A stretch of DNA of 27,714 bases from Plakobranchus ocellatus (lineage: Eukaryota > Mollusca > Gastropoda > Plakobranchidae), in assembly GCA_019648995.1 (NCBI GenBank), contig BLXT01006160.1, positions 985,775 to 1,013,488 of the forward strand, given 5' to 3'. Below the pieces are notes generated by a model, which did not search any database, was not told where the DNA came from, and saw nothing but the letters and a program-made list of their open reading frames with translations. The translations under genes were made by a program, and so were the position numbers. This document shows, piece by piece, positions 10,001 through 19,452 of the stretch (position 1 is the stretch's first letter; every line of letters starts with the position of its first letter).

Positions 10001-13000
10001 AGAGTTGTTAAAATTGACGAAGCTATCAGACATTTAGTGCCAAAACTCTTTGTATGTTAAAATAATATGTGATGTATATTGGTACAGTTTTGCTTAAAAT
10101 TTCAAAGATTGTATCAACTTTCAGCTTGACAAAAAGTTAAGATATGTAAAGCCAAATTCAAATTATTAGCCTTAGGACTAATAGAGAAAAAAAAATTCTG
10201 TTCCAATGGAAAACTTTAGATTAGGTGGAGGCTACTGCATTGATCTTTAATGGTTATCTAACTACTAAGTTAAAATCATATGAATTCAACTCGAAGTTTT
10301 TAGTCAAGTGCTTTATAGAAAGAGAGCAATCAAAGATTTCACAATAGTTCAGAAAAACCAAAATCAAATTTTAAAAAGGCGGACAAACAAACATTTGAAA
10401 AACCCATCTTGGTTGAATTAAGTAAAGTTCCACTGATTTCCTACACAAAGAGTCTAAATGTACTTGAAGAACAATCTGTTTTAAGGTCTGTAAGGTCTGA
10501 AGATGGGCTTGTCATGCTGCCATAAACTTTTGTACTGCCCTAGATCTCTAGCTTGTCTACCCTTCCTTACTATGTGTTTTGCAGGGGGGGGGGCGGCTAA
10601 AATAGATTATAGGTTTCTCCACTTTATGAGACATGAAGTAAATTTTTTTTTTATTTACCAAAAAAATACTATGTTAATATAAATGTTGAAATAAATTATA
10701 ATTGCATCCTAGATCTCAATGATAGTTAAGGCACATTTTAATCATAATCAAAATGTAAAATTTACAGCCTCTACCAGACTGATTAACTCATGGTATACAA
10801 GTTGTACATTCAAGTATATTGCTCTCGGCACAAATTTTTTACTTCAATGGTTAATCATATATGTATTTCTGCTTTTGTTGCATTACTTTTAACATTCATC
10901 TAGACCTTCTTAGCACTGTTTTTTTTTTTTTTTTTCGCTATTTCAGGCTTTAAAAGACAGAGTTGTTCCACACGTGAGGGCATTAGTTATTCTACCTGTG
11001 AGAGATTTGGCAATTCAAGTGTATAAAGTGTTCAAGCAATACTCAGAAAGCACCTCATTGAGGGTAAATCAGAATAAGTCTTATTTCAGAATTAGACCTA
11101 AGGGCGACCACACAGAGAATAATTTCCAAGGCCGTACTTTTAACAGCGCTGATATGTTTTGGAAAGTATCTTCTCAACCCCACATAGAGAATACTTTCCT
11201 TTACTTTTCGCCTTGTTAAAAGAGAGGTGTTTAGTACAGTAACAGTTGGCTCTTAGCTACTAGCTACTAGGGATAACATTCTAGAAATGGATTCGTCATC
11301 TGATAATGAATATTTTCTAATGGTCAGTGTGTTTTCTAAATTAAAATGGCCAAAACGTAGATGCAAAGTCCATAACATCAATAAAGAGCGGGCAGCTCTT
11401 GGTGAATNNNNNNNNNNNNNNNNNNNNNNNNNNNNNNNNNNNNNNNNNNNNNNNNNNNNNNNNNNNNNNNNNNNNNNNNNNNNNNNNNNNNNNNNNNNNN
11501 NNNNNNNNNNNNNNNNNNNNNNNNNNNNNNNNNNNNNNNNNNNNNNNNNNNNNNNNNNNNNNNNNNNNNNNNNNNNNNNNNNNNNNNNNNNNNNNNNNNN
11601 NNNNNNNNNNNNNNNNNNNNNNNNNNNNNNNNNNNNNNNNNNNNNNNNNNNNNNNNNNNNNNNNNNNNNNNNNNNNNNNNNNNNNNNNNNNNNNNNNNNN
11701 NNNNNNNNNNNNNNNNNNNNNNNNNNNNNNNNNNNNNNNNNNNNNNNNNNNNNNNNNNNNNNNNNNNNNNNNNNNNNNNNNNNNNNNNNNNNNNNNNNNN
11801 NNNNNNNNNNNNNNNNNNNNNNNNNNNNNNNNNNNNNNNNNNNNNNNNNNNNNNNNNNNNNNNNNNNNNNNNNNNNNNNNNNNNNNNNNNNNNNNNNNNN
11901 NNNNNNNNNNNNNNNNNNNNNNNNNNNNNNNNNNNNNNNNNNNNNNNNNNNNNNNNNNNNNNNNNNNNNNNNNNNNNNNNNNNNNNNNNNNNNNNNNNNN
12001 NNNNNNNNNNNNNNNNNNNNNNNNNNNNNNNNNNNNNNNNNNNNNNNNNNNNNNNNNNNNNNNNNNNNNNNNNNNNNNNNNNNNNNNNNNNNNNNNNNNN
12101 NNNNNNNNNNNNNNNNNNNNNNNNNNNNNNNNNNNNNNNNNNNNNNNNNNNNNNNNNNNNNNNNNNNNNNNNNNNNNNNNNGACCTTACTTGAGTTTCAA
12201 ATGAAGGACCAGCATCCTGTGAAACTGAACATTCCTGTATTTCTGGCAAATTGTCCGTTGCTTCCCGTGCAGGTAATTGGTTAGATACAAGCAAAGACGA
12301 ATCTTGTGAGCATTGACTGAGCGCATCATCATTACATGACTCTGCAGGACCCGTTTCAGCTGGTGGCACAATAGCTTTCAATGAAGGCGCGATGGATCCA
12401 GAGGAAGCTCTCATTTGTACCATGTCCTTCAGAAACATCATCTGCTGGAAATATGGCCATTTCGATGTGGGACAGTCATTAGCTGGGTCTCCTGACCTGC
12501 TCAACGGCTGCTTGTTGTATTCAGAGAAAAATTTCTCCCGTAGAAATTTCCACTTTTTTCGGAGAACAGTCTCTGAAATATAAAATAATGATACACTGAT
12601 ATAATAATGATACAACTAATTATGTAAACTTTCTTTTTTTTTCAGATATCTGGTTACTGGATCTTCATTCCAATCACTCGCCTTCAGTTTCAGAATGGGT
12701 GCATCAACTGTTGGTGCTATTGTCACTGAAACAACTGACATCCTGTAGGCTGAACTTCACACTCATCACATGCCAGAACCGACTACTGATACTTTCAAAA
12801 CAATAGCCACAGACTTCTTTGACACATGGAATTTCCCTAACTGTGTAGGGGCAATTGACGGAAAACACGTCAGGGTCAAGTGCCCAGCTAACTCTGGTTC
12901 CATGTTTTATAACTAAAAAAATTATTTCTCTGTTGTTCTCCAAGCTGCAGTTGATGCTAGCTATAAATTTATAGCTATTGACGTGGGAGGATATGGAAAA

Positions 13001-16000
13001 CAAAGTGACGGAGGAACATTTCAAGCATCAAGACTGTATCAAGCTTTAATGGACAACACATTGAAGTTACCAGAGCCTGCTCCTCTGCCACAATCAGATG
13101 TTATTGCACCTTATGTTTTTGTTGCAGATGAAGCTTACCCTCTGCTCACATTCCTCAAGAAGCCATACAGTGAAAGTAATCTTCCTTTGAGCCAAGAGTG
13201 TTTCAATAAAAGATTGTCCCGCTGTAGGAAAGTTGTTGAATGTGCGTTCGGCATTTTAAACTCTAAATGGAGCATTTTATCTAAATGTATTGACACTAGG
13301 ATTGATTTGGCAGACAACATCATCAAATGTTTATGTATTCTTCATAACACCATAATAGACAGGGAAGGCGTTGTCCAAAGCCTTACTGAAGTGTCATTCC
13401 CAAGATCGGATATAACATGGGACCTTGCTGGTAGACCTACTAATAATGCTAAAGGAGTTAGAGACATTTTTACATCATATTTCGCCCAGAACCCTTTAGT
13501 TTATATCTAGTCCCTCCTATACAAATAAGGCGAGAGAGAGAGAGAGAGAGAGCGAGATAGATAGATAGAGAGAGAGATATAGAGATAACGATTATTAAAG
13601 CTTCCATGTAAATCATAATCATTTAGCTTCCAAATGTTTGCTTCTTTAGTGCAATAGCATCTTGAGATTCAGTGAACAAAATTAAACCTTAATACAATAG
13701 CAAATAACGTAAAAAAACAATTTCGCATTAAACAAAATATGTCGTAAAGAGCAATTGTTTTTCTTACCTTCTTGTTGCATTTCATTTGCGATCTCCTTCC
13801 ATCATTTGTCTATTGCATTTCTATTGGCGTGGAGTTTGTCATGTTTGTCCCAAATGGGGTTTCTCAAATAAACAGATGAAATAACAAATCTGTATCCATA
13901 ATAACTTTCCAAATCGAACTCGTCTGTTAATGTGTAGTTACGCAAATAATTTTTCAAAGTTTACAGCATTCAAATACTAAAAGAGCAGTTAAATATACTG
14001 TTATTATAAGTAGAGAAAAAAAATAAATAACATTTAAAGAACAAATTTTGTAAGTTTATAATTTTTTGTATGTTCCTTTTAGAGTAAGGAATAAACGCTA
14101 CTGATTTAGAAGCTATCGCAATGTAATAATATATCTCTGTCCACACGTCAAAGCCACAAACAGCTTTGGAAAGAATGTAGTTTTGATTTCATGAAATGCA
14201 TCAGCGCCGCTCCTCACTTATACGCGCTGAAGAACGCTTTCCTTTGTGTGTGTCACAAGGTCTTTAGTAATGAGATTCATAGAAATTCACGGCCTCGGGA
14301 AGCGCGCATACGCGTACGGAAGCAAACAGCCTCGGAAATTATTCTCTGTGTGGTCGCCCTAAAGTATAATTAATCTCTGCACATTAATTGTTTTCTCCAG
14401 CCTAGATTTAAGGTAAAGAGGCTCTATATATCATTCAACTGGGGCAGTAAGATCCAAACCAACATATCTTATTTAAAACCCAATGGAGATTTCACTTGTG
14501 TTCCAGTTGATGCGTAAAGTACAGTTTGATAAGAATAACCTGCACCTATGACATTTGGTATGGTGTGGTGTACTATAGCTATTATCATGGAAAAGTTCAG
14601 GCTTTTTTCCTAGAGCTAGTTGGCATCTCTGTTAAAACTTAGTGAACAACAAAAAAAAAAAAAACCATCAAAAGCAATGTGTGGCATGTCCAGAGGGAAT
14701 GAGTTGTTTACTGGTATCAAGAAAAGAGACAAAAGTGCAAGGGATTTTTTTTAGATATAAAAAACATACAAATTTTTATTGTGGAAATTTTTTTTTTCCA
14801 TATCTTCAACCATTTTCAAATATTTTGATTTATGTTCTGTTGGTGATTTCTGACAAACCATTTATTTCACATGGAAGGTTTTTTTTTTTTTGAGAGAGAT
14901 CGACAAAACTTGCAAATTGATTCTGTAAAGTAATCTAAAAACTGACCAGTTCCTTTTGCTTTATGGAGTAATGCTTAAATGACAATGGGTTCAAATGGTT
15001 AAAAGTGGCTCCTTTTTTATTTCTTCATATGATTTATCTCCATTAAATTTGTTTTCCTTTTATATTACAAGATGAACCTTTCAATTTTTTTTTTCTCATG
15101 AATAATCTGAAATAAGATTTTAGGTGTACTTTTGGTTTGGAAAAAGGATGTTTTCTTTGATTTTCTTCAATCAAGAACATGAGAACAGAGCACAATGATT
15201 AGTTTTATATACCCTCTTTATTTTTTCTTTAAAGAAAAAAAGTATTGCTTGATAAGCTTGGTTGACTTGCATGTCTTTGACCGGTCAAATGAGCAAAATG
15301 TCATACTTTTGAAATTTTGAACTCTTGGTTAAAGGTTAAATCTCACTAACATCTTTAACTGATCACAGTTTTTTTTTTTAACCTCTTAACTTGCATTGCT
15401 ATATATGACTGATCAGGACTCTAATTTCTGTCCATAGTTTATGTCTTAAGATCAGTCCTAGTGAAGTGGATGTCAGATATAAAATTAATTTTTTTAATGA
15501 ATAAATATTTCTTTATTTTGGATCAGAGTCAGCATAACTGTATACTGTTTTGCAAAACTTCTAAAAGAATTTCAGGCTGTTCCAATGGTCTAAGATCTAT
15601 AAGCAATCTCTGTGTTTGAGAAATAATCTGCGTTCACTGAATTGTCCCTAATGTCTGCCTCATCTGGTTTGAACAGATTTGTTTTCAACTAAGCTGAAAG
15701 TAAAAGGTTTTTTTTCCTCTAATATTTCCTTGTCAGGTCGTTTTGCTTGCTGGTAAAAAAGAGTTCCATGCAGAGCAAATGAAGTTGGTGAAAGAAAGGT
15801 ATTAATGTGCTATACTTACAAAGCTGACCCATCACAAAAAACAGGGATAAGTCAAGTGTAAAGATAATGAGCTGAAAGTCCTTATGAAGACCTCTTATAA
15901 TAACTGTTTGGTAGATTTTTTTAAAACTCCATGTTAACCAAAAAAAACAGAAAGATATCTTGGATGTATTTTTGCATTGTGCTGTAAAGTATTGCCAGTT

Positions 16001-19000
16001 CGACTGACGTTTGTGACTTTTTTCGTGGTTTTTCTGTATATTTTGTTTGGAATTTCAATTAAGCACTGGCTCTTCAAGAATAAATGTTTTTCCATCTCAA
16101 AATTTATTATTTGGATTGAAAACATTGTGGTTTATATTTTTATAAGGTTTCCGGTGAATAGTATTGTAAATTATGAAAATACTTTGAAGGGGAATGGAGG
16201 GCAGGCATAAAAAATGGGTGGTATAATATGATCAGATCATAATTATAGTATATATAGATCTTCCTATTCTGCAACTAAACACTGGGAGACTTAAACATCA
16301 AGTTCCTCTATGTACATGTTATTTGGGGTTTCTTTTCGTATTTGTGTTTTTGAAATCCACTCAGGCCGTATGCAAGTGTTTCAGAGAGATGGTGCAGTGT
16401 GGCAGACATTGTTGTAGCAACAAAAGGAAGATTACTGGATCATATTGAACGCACCCCTGGTTTTGATCTTACTCATTTGAGGTTTCTGGTAAACACATTT
16501 TTTTTGCTGTTTTATATCTTTACTTTTACTAGTTTTCAAAAGATATTGCTTATTTCTTTCAAGCATTCACAACAAATACTCCTTCTAAATGCTTATACTC
16601 AAGTATAGACTTCGTGATCAGCTCAAACTTTGCTCTTGCCAACACTATAAAAGATCCTTGTGAAATTTAGGCGATATTATGTTGCATCCAGTGAAAGTTT
16701 CTTCCACACTAAGGCCCACATCTATACAACAAAAAACAAACATCAGATAAAGGGGCTTAAAAAATCTGAATGTCTTTTGAAGTTGGATTTTTTGCAGGTC
16801 ATATGTGTGAAAATGTACACCCTTTGTCACTTGGTATAAATTTCAAGTGGAGTTACATCTCACTGTTTCATCAACTTCAGGTTATAGATGAGGCTGATCG
16901 ACAGATGGAGGACATCTATGATAACTGGCTGAGTCATGTTGAAACTGCTGCCTATACCCCAAAACAATTCACTTATTCACCTTATCATCGACCCAAGCCA
17001 ACTCCTCTGACAGTTGCAAGGTGTGTGGTCTGTAAGAGCAAGCAAGATTAAAATTAGATTTACATGGAGTATGTTTAAATGTCTAATTGGACATGGGAGG
17101 CGTTTTTCTCATTTTGAATTTAATCTCTCATATTTCAGACTCTGTGAGCTTTTGCAATGAAAGTCTTTGAATTGAGTTCTTTATGCATTTTTAATTGTTT
17201 CTTTTTTTTTTTTCATTGTATGTGAGAGAGTCATAGCTATTCAGTCATGCCTTTCAGAGATTCAAACTATATTGTGGTTTCATTAAGCTGCTCATAATCG
17301 TTCCCTTTTTACACTTTCAGCTCTGAACAAACAGTAATGCATGTAAGTATTGTTTTATTTTTCTGGATTATTCAATGTTACCGTATTGTTGTGTGTTGGT
17401 AAAGCATTTACCCTTCATTCTAAATAAAGCTTCAAAAACATTTTACCCTTCCCTTTTCCTAACATTTTATTTATTATGCACCATGAACAACTTTTAAGAT
17501 AATTTTGAAATCTAAAGACAATGAAAAAGTAGTGTTATATCAAAATCATTGTCATAAAGAGTATATATGTTGAAAAAAACTAATACGTCATACACTTCTT
17601 ATTAAAATAACTTGCTGTTTTACTCTATGTGTGCATGAAAGGCCATTTAGAAACAAAGCAATTAAATATCTATTAATCATCAAATGAACTAATGGGTTTA
17701 ATGTTCTTCCAAGCTTTAGCAACTAAAGATAACGCTTAAAATCTCAATGGTAAGTTACAAGTGACTTTAGGAAAATTGGTGGAGCGATAATGTTCCTATA
17801 ATTGCCTCTTTGTTTCAAATTTTAGTGTTTTTAAATCAAGAGCATATGAGTTTACGGAACTTCAAAGAGCACTTTATGCTTGAGTGCTAAATAAATGTGT
17901 AGAGTCTGTTATGAAAAGAAAAGAAACAAAATAATTTTACAACAGATATGTAATTTTATTTTTGTATTTTATTGAATAGATGCAAAAGCTCTTGTTTTCT
18001 GCAACTCTATCCCAAAATCCCGAGAAACTGGAGCAGATGAATCTACACTTGCCTCTCTTATTTACAACAGTTGCCCCTGAAGCTGCAGGCAGCACTGTGG
18101 AAGATCCGCAAACCTTTGGTAAATAATTTCCATTGCTTCTGCTTTTTGTTTTTTTGTGTCATCCAAAAAAAATTTTTTTTAAAATTTCTTTCTGGTTTTT
18201 TTTTTTTTAATAATTGTGGCATAACAGACTGTAGTGCAACTGGTAAAGAAAAAAACCTTTAAAATACAAATTTCCATCTGGTTGTTCAGTTCGCAAAAAA
18301 AAATTTTTTATGAGACATTTAGCTAATGAATGTTTTTGTTTTTAGGAGATGTTTTTGTTTTCTTTTAAGCCACTCGGCTTCTATCATTTATATATATTTT
18401 TTTATTTGTGTTTTGAAATGCCAGATGCAGATAAGTTTTCAACTCCATCCATGTTGAAGGTGAGATTTTGAATAACAATGATTATACTAATAATTATGTC
18501 TTTTTAAGAACATTAATTTGGTTTTTATCTTACAAATTTAAGCTTTTGAAAAAGTATTATAGGGCCCTTTTTTGCAATAATTAATATACTTTTTAATGCT
18601 TCATTGCTTTTGAAAAACTTTTTTTTCCAATTTACTTCAATTGATCTATCAGACAATTCAGTATGATTGTCCCAATTCTCTTATGAAATTTTGGTTTTTT
18701 TTTGCATTAACATATATTCTGTGATCTTCTTATTTTTTATAAAGATTCATGTCGCAGTGAGCTTTTGCCTTTTTTTGTTGTTATTTTTTAAATCAGGAAA
18801 AATTCATGGACTGCAAAGCTGCAGAAAAACCACTGGTGCTTTTCCATTTTGTGCTGAATGAACACTTAAATCATGTTCTTTGTTTCACAAATTCTGTGGA
18901 ATCATCTCATCGGTATGTTGCTTAAGGTCATTATTCTGCTTTTTAAATAAGGAGGACCACAATTGATCTGATCATTGGAAAGCCAATAAATGGGTCACGA

Positions 19001-19391
19001 GTGATTGATTGATTGACTTTTATTTTATAATGGTCACACAAGAGGCACAAGGCATGGGTGTTGAAAATTAGCATCAGGCAATAAGTGTTTTTAATTTACA
19101 TGATTGACTTAATAAAAAAAATAAACTAGAGCAATATGATTAAATCAAACAAGAAATTATAAATTTGTTAGGAATTTTCACGATATGCAAAAAATTCTGT
19201 GTCATCACAAATTACTTTGTATATACTGACTCCAAAAAATCCCTCCCGATTTGATTCTGATTCAAATTTTGAATGCCATTCCCTAGTTTTGTATTTTAAA
19301 GTACTTTTGAAACATATAGATCAAGTCAATCATAACAAAGTTTACCAAGAATTTGATACATTATAATGTTTCTTTCCTCTCTCTGTCTTTG

Positions 19392-19452
<61 letters not shown>

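Larger units (their letters stand above)
11099..14362. mobile_element. Complete PIF/Harbinger DNA transposon
   Basis: The element proper is 11102-14359, bounded by 3-bp TAA duplications (11099-11101 and 14360-14362), the target preference of PIF/Harbinger. Its inverted ends begin GGGCGACCACACAGAG; the first 26 bases match perfectly and homology extends to about 31 with one mismatch. Inside are a DDE_4 (HARBI1-like) transposase on the + strand and a MADF/Myb-SANT-like protein on the - strand, the usual gene pair of this superfamily. It sits in intron 4 of DDX51, in the same orientation as the transposase. A 774-base run of N interrupts it. Stops in both genes indicate that this copy is no longer autonomous, though its perfect ends suggest it was recently mobile or could still be mobilised in trans. 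Confidence 0.93.

Noticed and set aside
11341-12615. Long frames on both strands crossing the N run
   Set aside because: N bases cannot contain stops, so their lengths are artificial. Only the parts with real sequence at each side were used.
15934-16210. Overlapping hydrophobic frames in intron 5
   Set aside because: AT-rich composition gives Phe/Ile/Lys runs; no family motif is seen, and the stretch lies between two well-defined exons.
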